Of a stretch of 64,000 nt of DNA, positions 42,550 through 53,278 are shown piece by piece. The notes under the pieces are model-generated. The model did not search any database and was not told the DNA's origin. It saw only the letters and a program-made list of their open reading frames with translations. This DNA comes from Lathyrus oleraceus (taxonomy: Eukaryota > Streptophyta > Magnoliopsida > Fabales > Fabaceae), in contig NC_066580.1 in assembly GCF_024323335.1 (NCBI RefSeq), positions 440,839,351 to 440,903,350 of the forward strand, read 5' to 3'. The position numbers were made by a program, and so were the translations under genes. The stretch's first letter is position 1. The number at the start of each line of letters is the position of its first letter.

Positions 42550-45500
42550 TGTAGCACCTCAAATTTGCCCTCACTCATTCATGCATTCATTCATTTTTTA
42601 GGTCATTGATCATTCCATATTGCATTGCATCTTGGCAGTCAGAATTGGCATCAAGAGGATCCTTTGGGCAGAAGAGCAAGTCTTTCCTTGAGATGAAGGC
42701 CACGTGATTATTCTAAAAGAGCTTATTTGAGCCAAGGTTCATTTTGAAGCAACTTTACCAAGTGGTAGGGGCCCAAACTCATCAGTGCATTTCCAGGTCA
42801 TCTGAGGCCCATACAAGTCAATTGTGCAGTCAACTGAGGGCTTTGAGTTGGAGAAATGGTTTGAGACACTTCATTCATGTCCAAAAGAGGCTTATTCATC
42901 ATTTCAAACATCTACCTTGAAGATTTTGAAGTCAAGTCAAAAGTTTCCAAAAATGGAAAGTGACCTGTAATTCAAAGTTTCCCAAAATGGCAAGTTTTTG
43001 GATCATATTCAACTTGACTTTCCAACATCAAAGAAGCTTCAAATGAATTTTTGGTGAACATGAAAGTTGAAGATCTTTCTCTCCTCTTTTCAAAAAGTCC
43101 AAGATCATGATCATCTGATGAATGGTTGAGAAGTTATGAATAAATGATTGCAAAGTATGCTTGGAACTTCAAAATGCCATAACTTTTGATCCAAAACTCC
43201 AAATTGAGCCACTCTTTTTGCAAAATGCTTGTCTTGACCCATAGTTTCCAATTGAATCATTGCATTGCATGAAATTAACTCACATGATCATTTGTCCATG
43301 CATGTATATTTTGGAGGGAAAATGGAGAATTTAAATTCTATTGATCATACATGAAAAATACAAATGCCATTGTGATCTTTGGATGATTTTAAGTGACTTT
43401 GAACCTTGCATGGCACTGTTCACGTGCACATTGCTCATGCCACCTCACATTTGCATTTTTGGTCATACATCTCATTTCTCATTAATTTTTCATTAGCCAA
43501 TGCTTAAACTTGATTTCAACATGATTAAGGAGGAGTATAAAAGCGTAATCCTAACTGAATTGGATCAGGATACACATTCTAGATCTAGAATTCAAGATTC
43601 CCTCCAAATTTTCTCTCAATTCAAACTTCAAAATTCTTCACATAACACATAAATTTTCTTGCATATTCGTGTTCATTGAGCATCATTTAGTAAGAATCAA
43701 GGCTTAGATTGGTGAATTTGGTCAAGAATCATGCACATCCAAAGCTTGAACATGAAGATGGAATTTGAATTTTGAGCTAGATCTAAGAGGTTTCCACTGC
43801 CAATTCGTGCACAAAGCTTCATAACAAGGTTGGAAGAGAAGATCTGGACATTTTTGGAGCTTGAATCCACGATTTCAACTCACTGCTCTTCAAAGAGGTT
43901 GAAATTCGAATCTCTTGTTTCTTCATTTTTTTGCCATGATCGTGTAGAGTTTTTAATGTTGATGATTCTGATATCAATAGATTTTAATTTGGATGAGAAT
44001 TGAGTGAGATATGAAGGTTTAAAGTTTTGATATGCATAATGTTTCTATTCGATCCGCTTTGTACATGATGAACTATGCTTAGATAATAGGATATCTGTAA
44101 TCAACGTGAGAAGACGATTCCAACCATATAAATATCATAAAATTCTGGAAAAAAAATTGGCAGAGCTCCGCCGGAGACGGCCGGAGAAGACGGTTGCTCC
44201 ACCGTCCTCCGCCGTTTGCTACATGGCCTAGGGCAAGCTTCAAAACGGCAGTGTTTTGTCCCTGAGCACGCTATTAACATTGTTGTCCTGTGTTCGCTTC
44301 CTCTTGCCATGCGTTTTTTATTTCATTTGTTTTCTCCTAATTGAAACGCGGCGTTTTGATAGCGCCTTGGACTTTAGGCGCACCTGTTCGATCCTTCTGC
44401 ATGCGTATTTCCTTTATTCGAATTGATTTTCTGAGCGCTTCCTTGACTTGCATGGCCTTGGTTCGATTCCTTCATGATGTTGTTTCCAATTTTCTTTTCA
44501 TAACATTTTCCATATGATTTTAAACATTATTACATTTTTGTTCATTAATTCAAAAAATCTTAAAAGATAGCATATGTATCCAAATTAATCCATTCTTTTT
44601 TCCACATGTTCATTTCAATGTCTATTATTTGTTGATGTTCATTTCCTGATTTTATTGTGGCTGGATTTTTAATAAGGATTGGTTGATGGCACATGATGTC
44701 ATATTGCTATGATTGCATTCATTTGGTTGTGAAATGATCATTGTTTATCCAATTGACTTGAAATTTGACATGCTTGATCATAACATGTTACATAATTTTT
44801 GGGCTTTTGTTTGGCATTTTTATCACATTCTACCACTGTTTTGGACACATGGATGTATGGTGTGACAATTTGTGTCACACCTTTTGATGTTGCTCTTGTT
44901 CATTTTCATACACATGTCATTTGATCTCTTCTGATCCCAATTTTTTGTATGATGCTTGTGTTTAACACGTTGATTTCACATAAAAAAATTCATGATCATT
45001 GGATACATTTCTGTTTTAATGTGGATTTTCTATTCTTGATGTCCAATTGTGATCACCTTGTGTGCCTTTGCCTTATCTTGATTAATTGTTGGCTTTGCCT
45101 TATGATTTGGCTTTGATCCTTTTTAGGACATGTTCTTGCTTGATTTAATGTGCTTCATGTGGAATATCAACTTCTGTTTTGGTTGTTTGCCTTGCCTTTG
45201 ACCCTAGTCTTTGTACTAGTGGTTTATACTCACCAATTGTGTTTGTGTTTCAGGTGTTTAGCACTAATGATTGGTGTGGCCTCATCATTTGAGATGCCAT
45301 TTGCTTTGTTTACTAACCTTTGTTGTGTTGTAGGTCCCTTGATATGATGAACTCACTTGAGTGATTGCATTTGAGACTTACCTTGTGTATAACTGTTGGA
45401 TGATTCCTCTGTTGTCTGTTTTGGTTTTCTGAGTGTGAATATTAACTGTCTGGCTTTTGTACAGGTACATTAGGCGCTTGTTAGCAACCTTATTCTTTTC

Positions 45501-45717
45501 TTTTGAGCGTGGATCCCGTCGAGTACGACGGACGTGAGGGGTGCTAATACCTTCCCCTTGCGTAACCGACTCCCGTACCTAGCAATCTCTGGTCGTAAGA
45601 CCATTCCTTTCCCTTTTTCAGGTTTACTTCGAGCATTTCCTTTCCCTCCTTTGGGATAAATAACGCACGGTGGCGGCTCTGTGTCTTTTCCCGCCGGTTG
45701 TTTTTCGCTATGCGACA
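42550..45717 (+). repeat. 3' LTR of Ogre-1 (3168 bp, internally deleted)
   Basis: It starts TGTAGCACCTC and ends CTATGCGACA like its partner. It is exactly 1558 bp shorter because of one deletion: after 'ggcgcttgttagc' (45471-45485) it continues with 'aaccttattc', which in the 5' LTR follows a second TTGTTAGC. No other net length change exists (4726 minus 1558 is 3168). Confidence 0.93.
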
Positions 45718-45722
45718 CCGAT
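45718..45722 (+). other. Target-site duplication of Ogre-1, right copy
   Basis: CCGAT directly follows the CGACA end of the 3' LTR and is identical to 26687-26691. Confidence 0.9.
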
Positions 45723-46385
45723 TCAGAATGCTTTCTCATTAAAATATTAAATCTCTCTTTTGTGTCCATTCGCCGAGACGAAGAAGGGGGCGGACGCACT
45801 ACATGGACCTCTTCCTTTCTGTTGTTGCCAGCGCTTTCTCGGGCCGAGATATAAAGGGTAGGCAACGAAGGCTGCTATCCCAATAGGCCTGCGGGAGGGC
45901 GTTAGAAGCCCCCAAGTAAGCGTATTATGGGGGACCGTCCAGCACATCTGGCAAGGATCGAGGGGGATCTCGTTGTTGCATAGCTCAGGTCGGAGAAACG
46001 CGCCATCAGACAAATAAGGGGAAGCGGCGGATTCCCCGGAAAAATGCCTTAAAATAACGAAGGTTCTGGAGGAGCTTTCCACAAACCATGATTCCTTGGT
46101 AAATGTAAATTCGGGGCAAAAGGCGGCCTACGAATTTATTTTATTATCGCCGTGCACGATTGGGAATCAAAGGGACTAGCAGACATACCATGAGACTTTC
46201 TCGTCGTTATTTTGGTTTGGTTTGTTTCCGGGGAGAGGTGAGCCGCTCATTTTTTTTGCATTGGGCTTTTTCATTAACTGATAGAAATATCAATTAGTCT
46301 ACCATCTTTTTTCTTTCCACAAAGAAAAAGAAAATGACTCCCTGTGCTCTGATTTCTTATTTAGATGAAAATCTAAGAGATACAA
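45723..46385 (+). other. Right part of the organellar DNA insertion, with a matR-like stretch
   Basis: From 45901 the plus strand reads VRSPQVSVLWGTVQHIWQGS and, after that, RGISLLHSSGRRNAPSDK before a TAA at 46015. This agrees closely with an internal part of matR, the maturase encoded in an intron of mitochondrial nad1. Only about 38 codons match and both sides diverge, so it is a fragment or a rearranged mitochondrial sequence. From about 46260 the sequence becomes AT-richer and I cannot place it. The 111-codon minus-strand frame here is antisense to matR. Confidence 0.6.
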
Positions 46386-46394
46386 ATCCACTTA

Positions 46395-48105
46395 CGGATA
46401 GATATGCTTCGATTGGAACTGGAAGTTCCAGAACATGCGGCTGGTATACCACCATGAATATGTCCACATGGACCCGATGATTCAACCGTATGTCGAACTC
46501 GCCGGTTTTGGACATATAAGCAAAATTATGTCTTGGTCGGTGGATAATAAATTCATTCTTGCGTTATGTGAAAGAAGGCGTCTCGAGACACACACATTCT
46601 AGTTTCCAACTGGTGAGTGTACAGTGACGTTAGAAGACGTCTACATGCTATTGGGACTGCCTATTGAAGGTAAAGTTGTAAATGGTAAAACAAACTATGC
46701 GAATTCAATTTGCATGGACCTCTTGGATACTGATTTGTTAGATGATAACTCAAGAGGTCAAGGTATACTCCTTTCACGCCTTAAGTCATACTATAACAGT
46801 TTACATTTAGATGAGCATTCTATTGAAGATGCTCGAATAATAAAAATTAGGTGTTACATTATGCTTTTAATTGATTCTTTTTTATTTCCAGAAGGTAGTG
46901 GTTCTAGTATGCATGTTATGTATTTACCTTTACTAAGACATGTAGATAGAATAGGAACTTACAGTTGGGGATCCATTTGTCTGGCCTATCTTTATAGCTC
47001 TTTGTGTAAAAATTCACACAAAGACACATCTACCTTTTCTGGATGTGCTATTTTGTTCCAAGCATGGGGTTGGTCAAGACTACCGTCCCTAGCCACCGTT
47101 AACAACAACCCTTTCACATTCCCGTATGCACAAAAGTAAGTTGTTTAAAATGATATATATTTACTTACTTTAACGATTATTATCTCTAACTAATATTTTT
47201 ACCTTTATGGTGCAGATGGTAGGCACATGGTATGAGTTATAACAGATGTCATAGACACTGTATTACCCAATATCGCAATCTCTTGGATCACCTTCGACCG
47301 ACAGATGTATGGATAATAACCTAATTGTTTCGTAATAATTTGTTAATTTCTTCTACCAAGTTTATAATCTAACTTACGCTCATATTTCAGTTCATTTGGC
47401 GTCCATACCTAAATTTGGATCATGACCGTGAAATCAACGAAGAAGACCCAACCGTATGGACTGCATGCACAACGATCATAAGATTCACAACCGTGGAGAT
47501 GCACAACGGTAATCGTGTGAAAATGCAGTTCGGTATGCTTCAACACATCCCGGATCCCCCAGCAAACCTAGGAGAATGGCATGTGCACAAAGTTAACGAC
47601 CAATGGAACTTCAATCCATGGTAAAGCTTCGCTAGATCTGAGTGTCGCAAATGGAAGCACCGCCATGACCATGTCTTAACTGACGCAATGATGCCAAATG
47701 AAGAAAAACCAAGTCGTACTTATATGGCCTGGTACAAATCGGTTGATTTTGAGTTCATCACCGAGGATATGTACCTATACGACCCACGGCAACAAACTTA
47801 CACACCAAATGCCTCAACATCTAACCCCCAACAACATTGTCAGACCGGCTACACACAACCCCCTATCCGTCAAACTTTTCGTTCCACAAACACATAAACA
47901 TACAACCCTAACATGCTATACACCCAACCACAATATCAAGAGCATACCCCATACCACCACCAATAAATAAATCATCAACCAAAGACCCAACATCGCTTCG
48001 CACCCAACACATCACCCTACAGAAGCCGCCTTATCCAGAACACTCAACGATCATCTAACACCAACCGTCCCACCTCCTACCATTGCCAAGAAGCCCAAAC
48101 CTCAC
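46395..48105 (+). pseudogene. PMD-C: plant mobile domain gene, 5'-truncated
   Basis: The first recognisable part is MRLVYHHEYVHMDPMIQPYV, then WSVDNKFILALCERRRLETH, an in-frame TAG at 46600-46602, and GECTVTLEDVYMLLGLPIEG. The frame runs on to a donor at 47136 (AAAA/GTAAGT). Exon 3 (47216-47305; GMSYNRCHRHCITQYRNLLD) and exon 4 (from 47391; IWRPYLNLDHDREINEEDPT) have good splice borders. The last part is rich in Gln, Asn, Pro and Thr (QTYTPNASTSNPQQHCQTGY) and contains further stops. Copia-3 interrupts it at 48106. It corresponds to PMD-A domain by domain. Confidence 0.75.
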
Positions 48106-49199
48106 TGAAGGTGAGAAAAACAAGAAAGGGGGGGTTTGAATTGTTTGGAAAATAAGCGCTTTTTCAAAATGAAAAACACACAATGATTTTATACTGGTTC
48201 GCTTATAACACAAAGCTACTCCAGTCCACCCGGCCAAGGTGATTTCGCCTTCAACAAGGACTTAATCCACTAATCTTGAAAGATTGATTACAAACAACTT
48301 CTAAGAGAAAGATCTCTTAGTCCTCTCAAGTATACAGACTACACAGAGTCACTTGAGGAAATAAACAAACAATAGATAAAAGATTTATGTAATCTAGAGT
48401 GCTTCTAAGATAAGCAAGTGTTACAATAGTAAGAACAAAGTGATTCACGTTATAAGCAAAAGCTTCGTGAAGATTTAGAGAGCACGAGTGTTTTCTTGAG
48501 CGTTGATGTTTTTGTATAATTTTTCCTTGTATGTGTTGTGTACTGAATGTTGATTTGCAGTCCTTTATATAGATCAGTGAGGTAGTAGTTGAAACTGATG
48601 AGTAATAAAATGAATTTACGCCATCACTTAAATAGCTTCTGCGGGATAACTTTCTCTCCTTGAAATGACTACTTACCACATATAGTATCTTCTTTATTGA
48701 AATTGGAGATTAAAGTCTCTTTTTGTATTAGGAAATCCATTTGCAATCCTTTACTTGACTTTAACGTTACTCTTTCATCATTAGTATTTCCATGATCAAA
48801 GTCTTCGTGTATCTGAGAATCTTGGAGTCTTGCTTCTGATGTTGATCTCTTTTGAGTTCTGATGGATTCTTCAGATAGCGCTGAGAGTTTCTGGAGTTAG
48901 ACATACCGTTGTTCAGAGTCAGAACTTCTAGAGCTTACTTCTTGTTTAGATGCTTCTGATACTTTGCTGTTTTGCTCAGAGTTAGACTTTCTTGAACGTG
49001 TTTCCACTTCAGATGCTTCTGATCATTTGATAATTTGTATCTGATCTGGTTCTGTATCTGATGACATCATCAGATTTCTTCCTTCTTTCTTTAGAACCCT
49101 GCACACTTAGAAACTTTTCGTTAGGGTGTCATTTTTGGTTTCATCCTTTGTTATCATCAAAATCAAGGAATCTGTTGTAGAACAATTTTTGTTCTTACA
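48106..49199 (-). repeat. 3' LTR of Copia-3
   Basis: On the minus strand it begins TGTAAGAACAAAAATTG at 49199, right after the PPT, and ends CTCACCTTCA at 48106. The length is 1094 bp. 'gattttgatgataacaaagg' near the start is a phrase common in SIRE-like LTRs. The partner LTR is not in the window. Confidence 0.7.
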
Positions 49200-49222
49200 A
49201 TCTCCCCCTTTTTGATGATGAC
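49200..49222 (-). other. Copia-3 polypurine tract
   Basis: The minus strand reads CATCAAAAAGGGGGAGAT directly before the LTR start. The corresponding tract of Copia-2 is AAAAAGAGGGAGAA. Confidence 0.75.
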
Positions 49223-49617
49223 AAAACAAACTTAATTAGCAGATGAAACATGAATAATATTAGATCAGATAGACAAGAGCTCCCCCTGAGATAGTGCTAG
49301 GGAGTTCAGAAGTTCTTACCAGAGCTTCTAAGTAAAGAGGTTTCTTGATACCTTCTGCAATTTCTTAAGTCCAGGTTAGATAAATTTAGTTTTAAGAAAA
49401 ATATGTTGCAGAATGCTTAAGGTATTTAGACAATATTTTCATCAGAGCTATTAATGACTTCTCCCCCTTTTTGTCAGAATCAAAAAGACATAGCAAAAAT
49501 AAATAATTGAAGAGAAAAACATTGTATTCATAAAAAAAAGGCAAAGCAACAGAAAAAACATCAGAATCAGAGAAAGCAAACAAAACAACAGGAAAGCAAA
49601 AGAAATATCCTAAGTGC
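49223..49617 (-). other. Copia-3 spacer between post-pol ORF and PPT
   Basis: No gene is seen. On the minus strand it contains a second purine run, 'caaaaagggggagaagtcatt', near 49455-49478, much like the PPT. Such duplicated purine tracts occur in SIRE-like elements. Confidence 0.45.
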
Positions 49618-52020
49618 CTAGGGGTTCGGAGGCGGAGGCATTCTCTGAAGCAACATAGCCAGCATGTTCTGAATGTTGTCGTTGACAGTGTCTTGCTTAT
49701 CCATTCTGGCACGGAGTTCATTCTGATCTTGCTTAAGTTCTTTCAGCGTCTGGAGAACCATAGGGATAACAGAAGAGGACTCCCCCAGAGTCAGAGCCTG
49801 CTGTGCTTCAGCAGCAGCCAGCGCTTCAGCTTCAGCAGCAGCTTGTGCTTCAGCTTCCTTTATCCTTAGAGCTTCAGCTTCTCTTGCTCTTTCTTCCTCC
49901 AGCCTTCTAGCCTCTTCTTCAGCTTCTCTTGCTAATCTCTCTTCTTCCAGCCTTCTGGCTTCAGCTTCTCTAGCAAGTCTTTCCTGAAGTCTTTCCTCAG
50001 CATCTCTGATGTAGCCATTTCTCACTTGTTCAGAGATGTTCTTCAGTCTAAAAGCCTCAGAGGTCATCCAGCCAATGAATCTGTTCCAGTGTGTCCTTAC
50101 AGAGTCAGGATCATCACTGACTTCAGAGTTAGTGGTCAGAGACTTGACCTTTTATACTGAAGCCCCTGCGACCAGCATGATGGCTTCCTCAAGGGTAGGT
50201 ACAGAAAGGTTTGGTTCAGAGGTTTGAGGTGAAGGAATTTGAGGGCTGAGGTTTAAAGTGAGAGGTTCAGATTCTGGTTCAGGTTGAGGTTCAGAGCTTT
50301 GGGGTGAAGCGTAAAGAGGGTTTAAGTCTAAAGGTTCAGATTCAGCGGAGGTGTTTGGAGGGGTGATATCAGAGGTGTGGAGGTCAGAGGGTTGAGTTTC
50401 AGAGGGTTGGTCTTCAGAAGTAACGTTGGTTGTTTGTTCTGGTGGAGGTGAAGTTGCTTCAGATTGTGTTTGTGTTGGTTGTTGTGAAGCAAGGTTTTGA
50501 GCCTGAATTTGGGCTAAGGTTGGAGAGTTAGGGTCAGAGTATTCTTGGTCAGAGGAGAGTTCAAGGTATGGGGGTGATTCTGGTTCTGAAGATGATGAAG
50601 AGGAAGTGCTTTGGTTCATTTGTTCAGGTTCAGAAGGAGGTATGAATGTACGGGCGATATTTAAAATTGGTGAAGGTTGTGAGGTTCTGGTTGTAGAAGG
50701 TGGGATTTCAGAGGTTGTATAAATGGGTGGTGTTGGGAGAGGATTAGAGGAAGGAGTAGAGGAAACCATCAGAGGTTCAGAGGAAATAGGAGGAACAGAC
50801 GTACCAGTAGAAATTTGCAGAGGAGCTGGAGATCTGCTTCCAGAAGATTCTCCAAGTCTTGCCTTCTTTGCCTGTGATGTTATCTTCTTCTCAGAGAGAC
50901 CTCTCTTGTACCTGACGAAGTCTTCTTCTGAATCTAGACAATCATCGAGGCTGAAGTCAGAGATGTCAACACCTTCATCCAGCAGACGATTGAGATAGAT
51001 AACAACCACATCTCTGGGTTCGTTCTTGTAGAACCTAGCAAGACCATGAGGCAGCTTCCTCTGATCTTTCAAAGAATCCCAGGATGTGTCCAGCGTGGGT
51101 CTGACTTGAATCTTCTTTATTATTCCCATACTCTTGAGATTTCTGGCGTTCAGAGGCTTCCTAGTATCTATTGCCAGATCTTGCATCAGCTTGGCCTTCT
51201 CCAGATGATCTACCAGCCCATTCTCAATGAAAACATCAGATAACAATCTTCCCAGAGGGATGTAGGATCTGGGCTTCATGTTGTTTCTGGTCTCCCTGAC
51301 AGAGTCTCTTAGGTATCTGAAGAGTAGTGCAGGAAGGCAGATCTTCACACCCTTGTGAATGCAATACAGAATGCACTTCTGATCTGCATTGATGTAATCA
51401 GAGGAGTTTGAGGCTGGGCGGTGGTGAATAGTTCCCAGAATGATCTTAAGCCACACTCTGAGGTTCTAATGCAGCTCTTTGTTCTTTGAAGGATTTCCTT
51501 CAGTGTTGGATTTGAAGATGGTTGGATTGATTACTTCAGCAACGCGCCTTGATCTTGGGTTGATGTTGTAAATCCTTTTTCCTCCATCTTTCTCCATGTT
51601 CAACAAAGAAGCAATTGACTCTTCAGTAATTACTATCTTTACCCCCAAAACATAGGAGACGATGAAATGGTCATCAGCATCCGCAAATCTCCAGAACTCC
51701 TTGATGAGAAGTGGGTAAACAGGGCCATAGAGCCTTTGGAAGTAGTTTCCCCAACCTTGTTGACGAAGTTCTTCAGTAAGATCAACTCCATTTCTTCTCA
51801 AGTTGTCAAAATCCACCAGTGTTTCACATAACACATCCAATCCCTCAAAGGGAGTTGCTAGGTTGATGTGAGGTAAACGATCAAGGATATGGGGTTCTTT
51901 GTAAACTGGGGTGATGGAGACTCCTGTAACGGTTGGAGTTGGAATGCTTGAAGTTTGAGCAGTTGAGCTTGATTCCATTTGTTGAGAAAAGTTGAAAACT
52001 TCTTGTTGTTGAGCATCCAT
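49618..52020 (-). pseudogene. Copia-3 long post-pol ORF (envelope-like / plant transposon protein)
   Basis: From ATG 52020 (MDAQQQEVFNFSQQMESSST) one frame runs about 800 codons to 49618, interrupted only by stops at about 51466 and 50152. N-terminal third: an ordered domain (LRQQGWGNYFQRLYGPVYPL, FWRFADADDHFIVSYVLGVK, then IPLGRLLSDVFIENGLVDHL) resembling the 'putative plant transposon protein' domain. Middle: a long Ser/Pro/Glu/Thr-rich linker with repeated SEPxP-type phrases. C-terminus: a strong coiled coil of Ala/Arg/Glu heptads (AREAEARRLEEERLAREAEE) and a PPPPNP end. The role is unknown; related ORFs in SIRE1 were proposed to be envelope-like. It is well preserved apart from the two stops. 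Confidence 0.7.
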
Positions 52021-52498
52021 AGTTGAAGAAGAAGATGAAGATGAGTAGTTGAGAGACGCTTCAGAGAGGGTTTAGGGTTTTAGAGTGAGTGAGAGTGATA
52101 AGTGTGTGAAATGTGAGAAAAGTGTTTAAATACCCTAAGTTAAAACACATGCAAAACGACACACAATATTGCGTTAGCACAAAGCTCAAGTAAGCACGCT
52201 TGGGGGAGAAATGATTAAGGCTAATTAATGAATGTCTAATCCCAACAGTACGCACACTGCTCGAGGAGATCTCAAACGTTTCACCTTTGATCTTCTTCTG
52301 GACAGCTGTCTAGAAGTTCTAGGGTTAGACGCTAAGTGCTTCACGTGTTGATGTATCTGATCTTCAGGAATACCAAAGGATTGGTTTCTGAAGATTTCTA
52401 ACTCAGATATCTTCTTAACTTGGTAGAAGTATCAGAGTCAGAGGCAGAAGTACATTTGTTTATATCAGAGTCTCATTTTACATTCTCAGAGGCATAAT
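52021..52498 (-). other. Copia-3 spacer between pol and post-pol ORF
   Basis: There is no gene in this 478-bp stretch. It holds short 'tcagag'-rich phrases also found in the neighbouring ORF and LTR, and would form the leader of the downstream ORF. Confidence 0.5.
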
Positions 52499-53278
52499 TC
52501 ATTCAGGACAATTTTGAATGTTCAGATTTTTTAAGATAAAAAGAAATCTATCTTCAGCTAGAGGCTTAGTAAAGATATCTGCCCATTGATGATCTGTATC
52601 AATGAACTTCAATGTTACTATCCCTTTCTGAACATAGTCTCTGATAAAATGATGTTTTATTTCAATGTGTTTGCCTCTGGAATGTAGAATGGGATTCTTA
52701 CTTAGACAAATGGCAGCAGTATTATCACAGAAGATAGGAATGTTACTCTCAAAAATTTGCAGATCTTCTAACTGATGCTTCATCCAGAGCATCTGAGTTG
52801 TGCACAGTGATGCTGAGATATATTCTGCTTCTGCAATTGATAGAGCGATAGTTGACTGTCTTTTGCTAGCCCAGGAGATTAGATTGTTTCCCAGAAGCTG
52901 GCAATTTCCAGATGTGCTTTTTCGTTCTAGTCTATCTCCTGCATAATCTGCATCACAGTAACCAGAAAGTCTATACTCTGATGTTTTCTTATACATCAGG
53001 CCCAGGTTAGGAGTTCCTTTCAGATACTTAAGAATTCTCTTAACTGCTGTTAAATGAGATTCTCTAGGATCTGATTGGAATCTGGCACAGAGACAGACAC
53101 TAAAGAGAATATCAGGACGAGTAGCAGTCAGATAGAGAAGAGAGCCTATCATACCTCGATAGAGCTTCTGACAAACCTTTGAGCTTACTTCTTCTTTTTC
53201 AAGAATGCATGTTGGATGCATTGGAGTTTTTGCAGAGTTGCAGTTAGCCATGTCAAATTTCTTCAGAACATCTTGTAA
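52499..53278 (-). pseudogene. Copia-3 end of reverse transcriptase and RNase H
   Basis: The visible frame starts DVLKKFDMANCNSAKTPMHP and continues YRGMIGSLLYLTATRPDILF. RNase H then follows with YCDADYAGDRLERKSTSGNC (Asp), ALSIAEAEYISASLCTTQ (Glu), FCDNTAAICLSKNPI (Asp) and HIEIKHHFIRDYVQKGIVTL. The stop is at 52499. The frame is intact within this part. The N-terminal side, including the RT active site, is cut off by Ogre-2 at 53273; the first few codons of the open frame already lie in the LTR. Confidence 0.9.

Larger units (their letters stand above)
26692..45717 (+). mobile_element. Ogre-1: Ty3/gypsy retrotransposon of the Tat/Ogre lineage
   Basis: A complete 19.0-kb insertion with LTRs at 26692-31417 and 42550-45717, a tRNA-Arg PBS, gag-pro, RT-RNase H-archaeal-type RNase H-integrase, a 3-kb 3' untranslated region, PPT, and a perfect 5-bp target duplication. 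LTR length, PBS, dual RNase H and size fit Ogre. The ORF1 found upstream of gag in Ogre-2 is missing. In-frame stops in gag-pro (34533), near the end of pro (35748) and in integrase (38817), plus a one-base deletion at about 37837, make it non-autonomous. About 14 differences in the first 700 bp of the two LTRs suggest a fairly recent insertion. Confidence 0.93.
48106..53273 (-). mobile_element. Copia-3: SIRE-like Ty1/copia element, 5' part removed by Ogre-2
   Basis: On the minus strand: the end of RT and RNase H (53278-52499), a long post-pol ORF (52020-49618), a PPT (49222-49200) and a 3' LTR (49199-48106). Everything upstream of late RT is cut off at 53273 by the Ogre-2 LTR and would lie beyond that element. 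Bases 48101-48105 (CTCAC) are the candidate target duplication. It inserted into the last exon of PMD-C. Confidence 0.82.

Noticed and set aside
45747..46082. A 111-codon minus-strand frame as a gene
   Set aside because: It is antisense to the matR-like stretch and resembles no family I know.
26075..48105. PMD-B and PMD-C as one gene simply split by inserted DNA
   Set aside because: The parts on either side overlap in the domain and do not meet end to end.
50723..50998. Plus-strand frame opposite the Copia-3 post-pol ORF
   Set aside because: Antisense shadow of the longer, domain-bearing minus-strand frame.
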